64,000 nucleotides of DNA from Planktothricoides sp. SR001 (GTDB lineage: Bacteria; Cyanobacteriota; Cyanobacteriia; Cyanobacteriales; Laspinemataceae): the NCBI RefSeq assembly GCF_001276715.1, contig NZ_LIUQ01000017.1:43247-107246 (forward strand), in the 5' to 3' direction. Below are positions 44,884 through 54,235 of this stretch, piece by piece (the first letter of the stretch is position 1; each line of letters opens with the position of its first letter). A program made the translations under genes and the position numbers. The notes below the pieces were generated by a model. That model did not search any database and had not been told where the DNA came from. It saw only the letters and a program-made list of their open reading frames with translations.

Positions 44884-44928
44884 TATCTGGGCAGTCAGAC
44901 AAAAGTTATCACAGAAACCCGGTTTCTC
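44884..44928 (+). repeat. AGAAACCCGGTTTCT dispersed repeat, copy 3
   Basis: TATCTGGGCAGTCAGACAAA then AGTTATCACAGAAACCCGG; begins at the last base pairs of the STAND stop. Confidence 0.75.
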
Positions 44929-45005
44929 CTTGAACTCAACTAATTCGCGCTAACAGTACCTCAGTTGAACTTGGTAATATTCTGGATTAATATTGTTACT
45001 CATAT

Positions 45006-45422
45006 CTACTTATCCTTATCAATAAATAAAGTTTTGAATAAAGATACAGAAATAATTAAAGTATTTCCGATTTCTTGAATTTCCTCAAAATCTCGATCGC
45101 CAGTAATTAAAAAGTCAGCGTCAGCAGCAATTGCACATTCAATGAGTTTAGCATCTTTGGGATCTCGCTCAAAATGAACCTTTTGCTCAAGATTAACTAA
45201 GATAGTTACCTGATCGATTAAATCTAGCCATCTTTGTTTTTGTTGTGAATTTAACTTAAGTTTAGGACGATTTAACACCTGGACGTATTCATCTAAAATA
45301 GATGGAGAGACAATCCATTCATAATCAGAAGAAGCAATAATAAAATTAATCACTTCTTCTGGTTTTCTCCCTGATATTGCCGCCGATATTAAGATATTAG
45401 TATCAATAATAACTTTTTTCAT
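45006..45422 (-). CDS. PIN-domain toxin (COG1569 type)
   Basis: 138-residue putative ribonuclease. The PIN acidic residues are visible: Asp7 in VIIDTNI, Glu45 in SILDEYVQV, Asp90 in RDPKDAKLIE and Asp109 in LITGDRDF. Such toxins cleave RNA and are held inactive by the protein made from the preceding gene. Its ATG overlaps the antitoxin stop by four bases (ATGA), the normal antitoxin-then-toxin coupling. Confidence 0.85.
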   Translation of the reverse strand: MKKVIIDTNILISAAISGRKPEEVINFIIASSDYEWIVSPSILDEYVQVLNRPKLKLNSQQKQRWLDLIDQVTILVNLEQKVHFERDPKDAKLIECAIAADADFLITGDRDFEEIQEIGNTLIISVSLFKTLFIDKDK

Positions 45423-45784
45423 TCTCCTCTCCGATAAGCATTAATTTCTTCTTGAATTTCTGCATCGGTGAGAGGACGATCGGCGTGTAAAGCTTGAGTT
45501 TCTTTACATAACTGTGTAAATTCTTGGGCTAACTCCTGTCTTTGAGGATCGGAAGTTTGATTTTGATTGTTGACTCTCTCTCTACTTAATTGTTCAAGTT
45601 TTTGGTTTAATAATTTTTGAGCAGATTCACTTCCTCTAATTTCTAATATCTCTTGAGATTTTTCTTGTTTAACTAAAGCTTCAAAAGCTTTAGAAATTAG
45701 CTCCTGATAATTTTTATATTTACCTGTTTTAATTTGCTCTTCTAAAAACTTTTCTTGTTCATTGGTTAAAGTAATTGTAACCAT
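45419..45784 (-). CDS. Antitoxin (ParD/CopG-like)
   Basis: 121 residues. The first 45 (ITLTNEQEKFLEEQIKTGKY followed by KNYQELISKAFEALVKQE) form a ribbon-helix-helix type DNA-binding domain; the rest is a charged, probably flexible toxin-binding tail ending DAEIQEEINAYRRGE. Expected to repress its own promoter and neutralise the PIN toxin. AGGAGG ribosome site before the ATG. Confidence 0.8.
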   Translation of the reverse strand: MVTITLTNEQEKFLEEQIKTGKYKNYQELISKAFEALVKQEKSQEILEIRGSESAQKLLNQKLEQLSRERVNNQNQTSDPQRQELAQEFTQLCKETQALHADRPLTDAEIQEEINAYRRGE

Positions 45785-46194
45785 TTAAACCTCCTTATCT
45801 GTTGAATAATATTGTAGTCTATATTAGATTACATGAGTTAATGAGTCTCAAAATATTGACGATATAATTGACAGCTTACAATCACTGAGCGATCGCCCCA
45901 CCCAAAGTAAAGGCGAGAATAATTATCAAAAATAGCCTGAATCCTTTCGGAGCATTGTAGCATTTTTTCTATCAGCCATTAAATTTGGCAATAATAATTT
46001 ACAGAATGCCCTAATAGCCATGTCCTGAATTGCGACTTTCGCAACAATAAAATTGTTTTTAGTCGGAAAAGCGAACCGTGTGCGATCGCACCTCAAGCAA
46101 AGAAACCGGGTTGCTTATGACAGAAACCCGGTTGCTCCTCTTGTTAACAAATATCTGGGTAGTCAGATAAAACTTATGACAAAAATCCGGTTTT
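45785..46194. other. Intergenic region with a dispersed repeat
   Basis: Upstream of the antitoxin gene and downstream of the alcohol dehydrogenase gene. HIP1 sites and a long copy of the AAACCGGGTT repeat (46095-46197) that runs right up to the dehydrogenase stop codon. No coding sequence recognised. Confidence 0.5.
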
Positions 46195-46197
46195 TCA
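46095..46197 (+). repeat. AGAAACCCGGTTTCT dispersed repeat, copy 4
   Basis: AAGCAAAGAAACCGGGTTGC, ACAGAAACCCGGTTGCTCC, then AAATATCTGGGTAGTCAGAT and AAATCCGGTTTTTC. Same order of blocks as 37888-37960. Its end forms the 3' end of the dehydrogenase gene. Confidence 0.7.
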
Positions 46198-47220
46198 TCC
46201 GTCAGATAACAACACAATCCGATAACGGGCTTTATTTGCTGCTACCTTATCCATTGCCTCATTCACCTGACTTAAAGGCATGGTTTCTATCATCGGTTTA
46301 ATTTGATTAATCGCCGCAAACTCTAACATTTCCCGCATAAACCGGCGACCACCAACCACGCTACCTACTACAGATTTTTGGCCAAAAATTAAGGGAATTA
46401 ATGGCACATTTAGACTGGAAACGGGAATGCCTACAAAACACAACACGCCATTATTAGCTAATAAACTAAAAGCTAAATCCCAGTCTGTTTCGGCGGAAAT
46501 AGTACAAACTACTAAATCCAAAGTGCCGGCGATCGCTTTCATCTCCTCAGCGGTGCCCCATTTTTGATAATGATGGGCACCAAATTCTTTGGCTTGAGCT
46601 TCTTTATCCGCAGAGGTAGAAAATGCGGTCACTTCTGCTCCCATTGCCCGGGCAAATTTAATGGCTAAATGTCCCAGTCCACCAATTCCCATTACCCCAA
46701 CTTTCGTCCCCGGATGTTTAATATAGGTGCGTAAGGGAGTGTAAACGGTAATTCCCGCACATAATAACGGTGCAGCACTGGCAGAGTCTAAAGCATCGGG
46801 AATTTTATAAGTGAAATCTGCGGTCACTCGGAGGCGATCGGCAAATCCGCCATAATTGCCCACAATTAGACCTGTATAGCCTTGACGACAGATATTTTCT
46901 TCCCCTTGCAAGCAGTGGTCGCAAGTCCGGCAGGAGTTACGGATCCAGCCCACCCCTACGCGATCGCCTTTTTGGAGATGGGTAACTTTTTCTCCCACTT
47001 CCGTCACGACTCCCACAACTTCATGCCCTGCGACTAGGGGAAATTGAGTCACTCCCCAGTCATTATCTCTCATGTGAATATCCGTATGGCACAGACCATT
47101 ATGAGTCACGCGAATTTCTATTTCATTGACTTGTAAGGGGGCGGGTTCATATTCCCAAGGTTGTAGCTTTTCCCCGGCGTTTAAGACGGCATAAGCCTTG
47201 AACTTTGTAGCTTCGGTCAT
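46195..47220 (-). CDS. Zinc-dependent alcohol dehydrogenase (medium-chain, Slr1192-like)
   Basis: 341-residue cytosolic oxidoreductase that interconverts aldehydes and alcohols. Catalytic zinc ligands: Cys44 (NGLCHTDIH) and His66-Glu67 (AGHEVVG). The structural zinc site is complete: Cys97, Cys100, Cys103, Cys111. Cofactor loop: GIGGLGHLAIKFARAMG; the following FSTSADKE suggests NADP preference, as in the Synechocystis enzyme. Together with the decarboxylase at 33.8 kb it could reduce acetaldehyde or longer aldehydes to alcohols, an inference. ATG start, monocistronic. Confidence 0.85.
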   Translation of the reverse strand: MTEATKFKAYAVLNAGEKLQPWEYEPAPLQVNEIEIRVTHNGLCHTDIHMRDNDWGVTQFPLVAGHEVVGVVTEVGEKVTHLQKGDRVGVGWIRNSCRTCDHCLQGEENICRQGYTGLIVGNYGGFADRLRVTADFTYKIPDALDSASAAPLLCAGITVYTPLRTYIKHPGTKVGVMGIGGLGHLAIKFARAMGAEVTAFSTSADKEAQAKEFGAHHYQKWGTAEEMKAIAGTLDLVVCTISAETDWDLAFSLLANNGVLCFVGIPVSSLNVPLIPLIFGQKSVVGSVVGGRRFMREMLEFAAINQIKPMIETMPLSQVNEAMDKVAANKARYRIVLLSDG

Positions 47221-47472
47221 AGTAATTTTTCCCGAAATTGTCTTAAATATATACTAGATATTTTATCAACTATTTTCGGGTAAATACTTAAAATTTAATT
47301 AAATCTACAGAAACAGGATGCAAATATGAGATGCTGCCAACATTAATCGATCCGCTATTTTGCCAGAGGTCTTTTGAACTGGTTAAGCTTTGATTAATTG
47401 TCTAAAATTATGCTACGGCTCGGCTTTTTGTCGGGGTACTCAGACTAATCTCGTCATTTATGTTATTGGATT

Positions 47473-49203
47473 ATGAAAATTACGGTTATCTTCCTGGGAC
47501 TGCTATTCTTTTTTCTGATGACTTTTTATTTATCTGGGGACACGAACCAAGGTTTTGTCACCCTAACTTTACCTTCGATTTTTAGCGATCGCATGGTGCT
47601 CCAGCAACAGAGGAATGTGTCGATTTGGGGGTGGGACAAACCGGGGACGGCGATCGCGGTGACATTTCGGGGGCAAAAAATCTTGACCCAAGCGGAATTG
47701 GACGGCAAATGGATCGCCTCGGTAAACACGGGGGCGGCAGGTGGGCCATTTACCCTGCTGATTTCAGGGACAAAACAGCAAAAGCTGGAGGATGTGCTGG
47801 TCGGAGAAGTTTGGGTGGCTGGGGGTCAGAGTAATATGTGGTGGCCCGTCAGTCGCAGCCTGCCCATAGACCCGGTTTCTGACTCTGATTTGGGGGATTC
47901 AGAAACCCGATTGCCTTGTCCGTCCTGCGATCCAGAGATTCGGGTTTGGGATGCGAATACGGCCCCGAACAGTGAGGGTTGGCGGGCAAGGCAGCCCCAG
48001 AAGACTGTCCAGGCAGAATGGAAAATCACCACACCGGAAACTGTGGGGAATTTTCCCGCTACAGCTTATTTTTTTGCCAGGGAATTGCACCAAACTTTAA
48101 AGGTGCCAATCGGGATTGTTCACTTGGCTGTACCGGGGCAAAAAATTGAGACATTTTTTAGTAATGAGTTTATTCAAGTAAACCTGCCGCATTTGGTGAA
48201 TAATTCAGGGGATAAAAACCAGCCGAATTATGAGGGTAAAGCCGCAGAGTTGTTTAATGGTATGGTTTATCCGGCTGCCCCCTATTCTGCACGAGGTTTT
48301 ATTTGGTGGCAAGGGGAATCGAATGCAGGGGAGTTTTTGACATACCGGGTTTTGTTTCCGGCTTTAATCCAGGAGTGGCGGCGGTGGTGGCACAACGAGA
48401 ATGCCCCTTTTTTATTTGTGGAGTTGGCCAATTTCCTGGAAAAACAAACTTATCCGGTGGAAGAAGATCCTTGGCCCAGTTTGCGCGATGCCCAGAAAGA
48501 AGGATTAAAATTGCCTAATACGGCGATGATTTCTACTATCGATATTCTGCCGGATACAGCGAATCCTAACGAGATTCATCCGCCGAATAAACAGTTGGCA
48601 GGGCATCGTCTTTATATGGCCGCGATCGCCAATGTTTATGGTCAAAAAGATATCTCGTGGAGTGGTCCGCAATATCAGTCGGTACAGTTTGAAGATGGCA
48701 AAGCGATCGTCACTTTTAATTATGTAGGGGCAGGACTGATGGTGGCAAATGGTGGTGAACTAAAAGGGTTTGCCCTCGCAGGAAGCGATCGCCGTTTTTT
48801 CTGGGCCGATGCCAAGATTCAAAATAATCAAGTGATTCTGACCAGTAAAGCAGTACCAAACCCGGTGGCGGTGCGTTATGGTTGGGCGAATAATCCCATC
48901 GGCAATTTGTACAATCAAGCGGGATTACCTGCTTTTCCCTTTCGCAGCGATCGTTGGACATTGGGGTTGAATAAAGCGGAGTGGAAAAATATGGAAATGG
49001 TGGAATTAGCAGCTTATATTCAGAGAGAATTAATGCCGCAAAACCCGCAACAAAAATTAATTTGGCAGCAGATATATCAGGCGATCGCGTCATCTCAGAA
49101 ATCTAAGGCAAAACAACTGATTGTCACCTTAAGGCAGCAACCAATTGCCGAGGCTAATTTAGACCGAAATTTGCAAATTTTGGATAGTAAAATTAAGTCT
49201 TAA
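47473..49203 (+). CDS. Sialate O-acetylesterase family (SASA) protein
   Basis: 576-residue exported SGNH-type esterase. After a signal peptide or anchor (residues 4-22), a beta-rich N-terminal domain and then the esterase core: GGQSNMWWPV (nucleophile Ser block), GFIWWQGESNAGEF (Gly/Asn block) and DILPDTANPNEIHPPNK with the catalytic His. These enzymes remove O-acetyl groups from sugars, not only sialic acids. The C-terminal 80 residues are helical and not part of the usual fold. ATG start. The pentapeptide-repeat gene follows after 143 bases on the same strand. Confidence 0.85.
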   Translation: MKITVIFLGLLFFFLMTFYLSGDTNQGFVTLTLPSIFSDRMVLQQQRNVSIWGWDKPGTAIAVTFRGQKILTQAELDGKWIASVNTGAAGGPFTLLISGTKQQKLEDVLVGEVWVAGGQSNMWWPVSRSLPIDPVSDSDLGDSETRLPCPSCDPEIRVWDANTAPNSEGWRARQPQKTVQAEWKITTPETVGNFPATAYFFARELHQTLKVPIGIVHLAVPGQKIETFFSNEFIQVNLPHLVNNSGDKNQPNYEGKAAELFNGMVYPAAPYSARGFIWWQGESNAGEFLTYRVLFPALIQEWRRWWHNENAPFLFVELANFLEKQTYPVEEDPWPSLRDAQKEGLKLPNTAMISTIDILPDTANPNEIHPPNKQLAGHRLYMAAIANVYGQKDISWSGPQYQSVQFEDGKAIVTFNYVGAGLMVANGGELKGFALAGSDRRFFWADAKIQNNQVILTSKAVPNPVAVRYGWANNPIGNLYNQAGLPAFPFRSDRWTLGLNKAEWKNMEMVELAAYIQRELMPQNPQQKLIWQQIYQAIASSQKSKAKQLIVTLRQQPIAEANLDRNLQILDSKIKS

Positions 49204-49346
49204 TTAAATAGACATATGCCAAAACACCGGATTGATTTACCCCAACCTCCCTTAAAACCGCTATCGGCTTTAGATAAAGAATAGATTACCCCAACTTTCC
49301 TTAAAAATGGGGTATTTAGATAATTTGGCAACCAGTCTAATGTAGG

Positions 49347-51530
49347 ATGAGAATTACCCACTTATTTGTGTCTCAATTGGTTTTTATGATCGCTCTTTTG
49401 ATTGGTTTAATTTTTTGGTTACTCCAGCAAATAGTCATAGCACCAGCATGGGCAGCGACGATTCCCCAAACTCCCCCAATGCTGACGAGAGAAGTTTTGC
49501 AAGAACGAGTCAAAAATCCGGAATTTACTGAAGGGATGCGCCGGATTAATTTAAGCAATTTTACTATTGATTTACGCAGTGATAATGCGGAGTTTAAAAG
49601 CCAGTTTTATCGGCAGGTTAAACTTTATTTAAATCGTCCCGGAAATCCCGTAGGTTTAGACGTTTCTAATTCGGTGATTTTGGGGGCATTTAATGGTAAT
49701 AATTTGGGGCTACAAGTGCCCCTTTATGCGGAGTCTTTGTCCCCAATGTTTACGGAAGATGAGTTGTTACAAATTAAGCGCGATCGCCGTCGGTTATCGC
49801 AGCTTACCCAGTTGTCGCGATCGCTCTTAGGAACTCCCGCTTCTGAGGTGCAAATTTCGATTTTACGAGGTCCGATTAAAATGGCGCAAACTCGGTTTGA
49901 GGGAACGGTAAATTTTAATAATACCTTTTTCTTAAATACCTTAGATGCGATCGGGGCAGAATTTATCGGCAATACGGAATGGTCAGAAACTCGTTTTAGT
50001 CTTATGGCTAAATTTAATAGTGCTAAGTTTAAGGCTGTAACCCAATTTCGCGGCAGTATTTTTTACCAAAAAGCAACTTTTAATCGGGCGGAATTTCAAG
50101 ACTCGGTAAATTTTACCGGCAGTACCTTTGCCAATAGTGGCAGTTTTCATCAAACCCAGTGGCAAAAACTGGCTAACTTTAGTCGGGTGCAATGGCTGAG
50201 TAATGCGGATTTTAGCCAAGGTCAATTTGGCGATCGCCTTTTATTTACTAACGATAAATTTAGCCAATCCCTATTTTTAAATGGGGCAAATTTTGCTCAA
50301 TTAGCGAGTTTCCGCGAGGCACAATTTGCCCAGCCGGTGAACTTAAGGGGCGCCAGTATTCTCAATCAAGCGGATTTTAGTGATGCTGACTTTACCCCAG
50401 ATGCTTATGTGAATGTGGCAGAACTAACTTTTGATTCAGAACAGGCAAAAATTGCCGGAGATACCGGCAGAATTGGGCGGAAACTTTCGGTTCCCAGTTT
50501 ACAAGGAAATGAAACAGTGTTGCGAAATTTAGTGAGAAATTTTCGCTCCTCAGAACAAATTCCTGATGCCAATCAAGTGGAGTATTTACGGGCTAAATTG
50601 CAATTCCGAGAATTGGGCAAACGTTTACACAATGTAAATGTGAATACTGCTACAGCAGCGGAATTGAAAAGTTTAGGTTTTTCTAATCAACAGGTTAAGG
50701 CAATTATTGATAGTCGCCAACTGCATTTTTTTAGAAATTTAAATGAACTTTTATCCCTAGAAGAAATTGATTTAGCTACCTATGTCAAAGTCAGCGATCG
50801 CATCTTTTGTAGTCCGCGATCGGGTATTTTTGCCTCCGTATTAGATACCTTACAATGGTTAGGCTTAAGTTTGCTACTTTTATTGAGTGCTTATGGCACC
50901 AGTTCAGAGTTAGTTTTTGGGGTAGGAATGGTGGCGATCGCCTATTTTGGGGTCTTATTTTGGTTAATAGATCGGTATCGTCGGCTAGTCCCTCAACCCA
51001 TTGTGCCCAACTTAGGAGAAACTATCTCAGTATTGATTAGTTTTATCTGCTTTACCGGGATTGGTTTATTTGCGATTTTTAATAGTCCAGAAAATTCTTG
51101 GCTGACTTTAGGCTGTCTGGCAATTTTTCTGCTGCCATTACCTGTATTATTGGTTACAATTATTTATTGGCGCGGTCGCTATCATCAGTTATTAAATGTC
51201 AGTTATTTTGTCGAAGATGGGAGTATGCGGCAACTGCGTTTAACTATTGGTCGATTGCCGATTATTCCTAAGTTTCCCTTATTCCGCGATCGCTATTATC
51301 CAATTCTTTGGGATCGGCGCTGGAGTTGGTTAAACTATTATGATTTTAGTTTGAATAATCTATTTAAATTTGGCTTTAATGATATCCGCGTCCGAGACGA
51401 ACACCTCCCCGGATTAATTAATACCTTAGTGTGGTATCAATGGAGTCTGGGAATTTTATATCTGACTCTATTACTCTGGACGCTTTCCCGCACCATCCCC
51501 GGTCTGAACTTATTGATTTATTTAAAATAA
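49347..51530 (+). CDS. Pentapeptide-repeat protein with helix-hairpin-helix and membrane segments
   Basis: 727 residues in an unusual order. A signal-like helix (about 10-35) ends APAWA-A. Residues 185-350 are pentapeptide repeats (F-x-x-A-x-F: FNSAKFKAVTQFRGSIFYQK) forming a quadrilateral beta-helix. A helix-hairpin-helix unit follows near residue 430 (NVNTATAAELKSLGFSNQQV). Then come at least five membrane helices (about 490-720) with loops such as IDRYRRLVPQPIVP. The repeats should be periplasmic or lumenal. Function unknown. TTTTTAAATAA stop; no recognised operon partner, although the esterase gene precedes it closely. Confidence 0.75.
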   Translation: MRITHLFVSQLVFMIALLIGLIFWLLQQIVIAPAWAATIPQTPPMLTREVLQERVKNPEFTEGMRRINLSNFTIDLRSDNAEFKSQFYRQVKLYLNRPGNPVGLDVSNSVILGAFNGNNLGLQVPLYAESLSPMFTEDELLQIKRDRRRLSQLTQLSRSLLGTPASEVQISILRGPIKMAQTRFEGTVNFNNTFFLNTLDAIGAEFIGNTEWSETRFSLMAKFNSAKFKAVTQFRGSIFYQKATFNRAEFQDSVNFTGSTFANSGSFHQTQWQKLANFSRVQWLSNADFSQGQFGDRLLFTNDKFSQSLFLNGANFAQLASFREAQFAQPVNLRGASILNQADFSDADFTPDAYVNVAELTFDSEQAKIAGDTGRIGRKLSVPSLQGNETVLRNLVRNFRSSEQIPDANQVEYLRAKLQFRELGKRLHNVNVNTATAAELKSLGFSNQQVKAIIDSRQLHFFRNLNELLSLEEIDLATYVKVSDRIFCSPRSGIFASVLDTLQWLGLSLLLLLSAYGTSSELVFGVGMVAIAYFGVLFWLIDRYRRLVPQPIVPNLGETISVLISFICFTGIGLFAIFNSPENSWLTLGCLAIFLLPLPVLLVTIIYWRGRYHQLLNVSYFVEDGSMRQLRLTIGRLPIIPKFPLFRDRYYPILWDRRWSWLNYYDFSLNNLFKFGFNDIRVRDEHLPGLINTLVWYQWSLGILYLTLLLWTLSRTIPGLNLLIYLK

Positions 51531-51714
51531 GTCGCCGTCATGTATATAATTTATATCGTTCCCAGCCCTACCCTGGAAACGATATAAATTTGGATAATAA
51601 TTTAATATAATATGTTCACCCAGGGCGGCGTTGTATAGCGTTTATTTGAAAAATGCTGTATAAAGAGAGAATGTAGAGAGAAATCAGTCATCATAAAAAT
51701 TCGGAGGATATCTC

Positions 51715-51810
51715 ATGTCAACCCATGACTTATTAATGTTAGTCTTGTTACTCTCACCGGGTCTGTTATTGTCTGCCTTAATTATGGGCGCTTTTGCCGC
51801 TGGGGGCTAA
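51715..51810 (+). CDS. 31-residue hydrophobic membrane peptide
   Basis: Starts at an ATG with a strong TCGGAGGA ribosome site seven bases upstream, encodes MSTHDLLMLVLLLSPGLLLS followed by ALIMGAFAAGG, one single membrane helix. Size and style resemble single-helix subunits of photosynthetic or respiratory complexes, but I do not recognise it as a known Psa, Psb, Pet or Ndh subunit. Stand-alone, between the pentapeptide gene and a repeat. The ribosome site and clean start-stop make it likely to be a real gene. Confidence 0.6.
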   Translation: MSTHDLLMLVLLLSPGLLLSALIMGAFAAGG

Positions 51811-51819
51811 GTTAAAAGA

Positions 51820-52058
51820 TCCCCCCAACCCCCCTTAAAACCGCCTGCTCCGCACCGCAGCATAGCTGCGAACGGCTTTAGATATCTATCTCAGAATAAA
51901 ATCGGGGCAACCACCGCCATCGGATTGCCCCTACGAATTATTTTGATGGGTAAGGATTAAGTAGGTGAACATAATTAATTGCTTCCTTAACCGCCGATAG
52001 GCTTTGGATTCCCGCCCGAAGCGGGAATGACAGTTTTTTTCTGATATGGTATGTGGTG
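51820..52058. repeat. Dispersed repeats between the small peptide and the flavoprotein gene
   Basis: A partial GATCCCCCCAACCCCCC element (51820-51840), a CTCCGCACCGCAGCATAGCTG palindrome fragment, and a full plus-strand copy of the GGTGAACATAATTAATTGC element (51959-52058), mirror of 30500-30576. Confidence 0.7.
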
Positions 52059-52092
52059 CATTTATTTCTGCCCGTAAACTTAATTTAATTTA

Positions 52093-53595
52093 TTAATTTA
52101 TCAACAATTCCTGAGTTTGCTGTGGGGAAACCAAGGTATTAGCGCAAAGAATACCAGAGGCAGCCACCGCAGGAACCCCAATTCCCGGCATGGTACTATC
52201 TCCAACGCGATATAACCCAGCGATCGGGGTTTGAAAATTGGGAAATGTGCTTTTTCCAGCCGCGATCGCCGGGCCATAAGTGCCTTGATAGCGACGCAAA
52301 TATCGCGCATGGGTTAAGGGTGTGCCAATTAACTCAATTTTAATGCGAGAACGTAAATCAGGAATCACTTTTTCTATAGCCTGAAATAGCGGTTCTGCTT
52401 TTTGCCGTTTTTTCTGGGGATAATCGGCATCTCGCTGCCAACCGGCGTAAGATTCTAAGGTATAAGCATGGATCAGATGATGTCCTGGGGGCGCAAGTGA
52501 CGCATCCCAAACTGAAGGAATAGAAATCATGCAAGTATTGCCCGGTTCTGTGATATCTTGCTCGGTGTGATGGACAACTACATGATGTCCTGTCAACCCT
52601 TCTATTCCCTCCGCTGTAATGCCGAGATGCAGGTGCATAAAGCTTTCCACAGCGGGGGTTTCTAATGCTTGTTGACGATAATTTGCGGGCAAGTCTTCGG
52701 GTTTCAAAAGTTTGCTGTAAGTATCCCAAACTGTGGCATTAGAAATAACAATGGGGGCAGTAATGATTTCCCCATTCCGCAATTTTACCCCTTCAACTTT
52801 GTTTGCTTTGACGACAATTTGCTCAACATGGGTACTAAGTCGCAATTCCCCGCCCCAACGTTTTAATCCCCGAACTAAAGCATCAACGATCGCCCCACTC
52901 CCACCAAGGGGATAATCAATAGGAGTGCGATCGCGTTCTCCGATCATAAATGCTACTTCTGGGGTCACGGTTCCATCAGCTTTTAACCCCGATAAAAGAA
53001 AACATTCTAAATCAATTAACCGTCTCACCCAGGAGTCTTGGATATATTCATCCATAATTTGACCCACGGCAGAATTAATTGACCCAATTTGCGGCAGCAA
53101 TTTCAACAGAGAACGCCAATATTTCAGAAATACAGAAATCACCTGCCAGTCTGACCGTAACTCTATGGTGGGAATTTCTTTTAATCCGTCATATAAGGCT
53201 AACATCCGTTGTTCAAATCGGCGGAATTCTTCAGCCCCAGTGGGAGTAATTTGCGCGATCGCCTCTCGATAGCGTTGAGAATTGCCATAAACCGGAAATG
53301 TCACATCGGGAAAATGATAATGACCCAGAGGATCGTAAGCAACCGTGGGCAAAGTTTCGCCCAAAACGGTCAAAACTTGGCGCAACGGATTACAACTATT
53401 TGCGTCAGCTAAACCGCAATAAAACGAAGGCCCTGAATCAAAATGAAAACCATCTCTAGAAAAACTATGGGCAGCCCCTCCGGGAATATTGTGACTTTCG
53501 CAAACTAACACCCGCTGACCATAACGGGCTAATAGTCCAGCGGCAACCAATCCCCCAATCCCACTCCCAATCGTAATTACATCCCAATCTGCCAT
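52093..53595 (-). CDS. FAD-dependent carotenoid-isomerase/desaturase-like oxidoreductase
   Basis: 500-residue flavoprotein of the CrtI/CRTISO superfamily. Dinucleotide fold VITIGSGIGGLVAAGLLARYG at the N-terminus, then NIPGGAAHSFSRDGFHFDSG, and a C-terminal YRVGDSTMPGIGVPAVAASG that closes the FAD site. The middle (GLADANSCNPLRQVL) distinguishes it from CrtH, so it is probably the second, CRTISO-like paralogue of cyanobacteria and plastids, of uncertain substrate. The frame reaches a GTG at 53619, but the ATG at 53595 has GGTGAAACT upstream. Isolated gene. Confidence 0.75.
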   Translation of the reverse strand: MADWDVITIGSGIGGLVAAGLLARYGQRVLVCESHNIPGGAAHSFSRDGFHFDSGPSFYCGLADANSCNPLRQVLTVLGETLPTVAYDPLGHYHFPDVTFPVYGNSQRYREAIAQITPTGAEEFRRFEQRMLALYDGLKEIPTIELRSDWQVISVFLKYWRSLLKLLPQIGSINSAVGQIMDEYIQDSWVRRLIDLECFLLSGLKADGTVTPEVAFMIGERDRTPIDYPLGGSGAIVDALVRGLKRWGGELRLSTHVEQIVVKANKVEGVKLRNGEIITAPIVISNATVWDTYSKLLKPEDLPANYRQQALETPAVESFMHLHLGITAEGIEGLTGHHVVVHHTEQDITEPGNTCMISIPSVWDASLAPPGHHLIHAYTLESYAGWQRDADYPQKKRQKAEPLFQAIEKVIPDLRSRIKIELIGTPLTHARYLRRYQGTYGPAIAAGKSTFPNFQTPIAGLYRVGDSTMPGIGVPAVAASGILCANTLVSPQQTQELLIN

Positions 53596-54235
53596 AGTTT
53601 CACCAATCGTTTTTTTCACAAATATACAGATAATACCAGCCTATAATCAAAAGATATTTTATCGGTTAATTTGATGCCATAACCTATTTTTCTGCGATCG
53701 CTGTTTTATTATAGCAATTTGTGAATGATTAGGCAAGGGTAAATCCGCGATTCCGCAAAGCAGATCGCTCACGGGAATCGCATATTTTTGATTTTGAGGA
53801 AATTAGGGAAGGTGCGATCGCTATTTGAGTAATAGACAATTCTGGCAAAATTCGTGCAAAGCCTTTCGCGGCCTACGCCGCGGTGCGGAGCACCTTGGCG
53901 GTTTTAATGGGGGTGGATCAATGTGGGAACCCATGACCAACTGTAGGGGCGTGATCTTTCCGGCAGTAGGGGCGAATGGCCATTCGCCCCTACAATGCTT
54001 AAAATATTAATGTACGGGCGTGATCTTTCCGACAGATAACCTATTGCTGAAAATATTAATGTACGGGCGTGATCTTTCCGGCAGTAGGGGCGAATGGCCA
54101 TTCGCCCCTACAATGCTTCGCCCTAGCCATCATTCCCTATCAAGTTAACGCAGATTCAATTCAACCAATCACCATTCATGCAACCAGTCGTCAACAAATA
54201 AAATTTCGTTTAAAAACCGGGAGGTTTATCATCGA
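53596..54235. repeat. Repeat-filled region with two copies of a 28-bp perfect palindrome
   Basis: The palindrome GTAGGGGCGAATGG/CCATTCGCCCCTAC occurs at 53966-53993 and 54084-54111, each preceded by GTGATCTTTCCGGCA; a partial third copy of that lead-in sits at about 54012-54040. Related copies are at 11.3 and 23.8 kb. A GCCTACGCCGCGGTGCGGAGC segment is at about 53870. No coding sequence. Confidence 0.8.
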
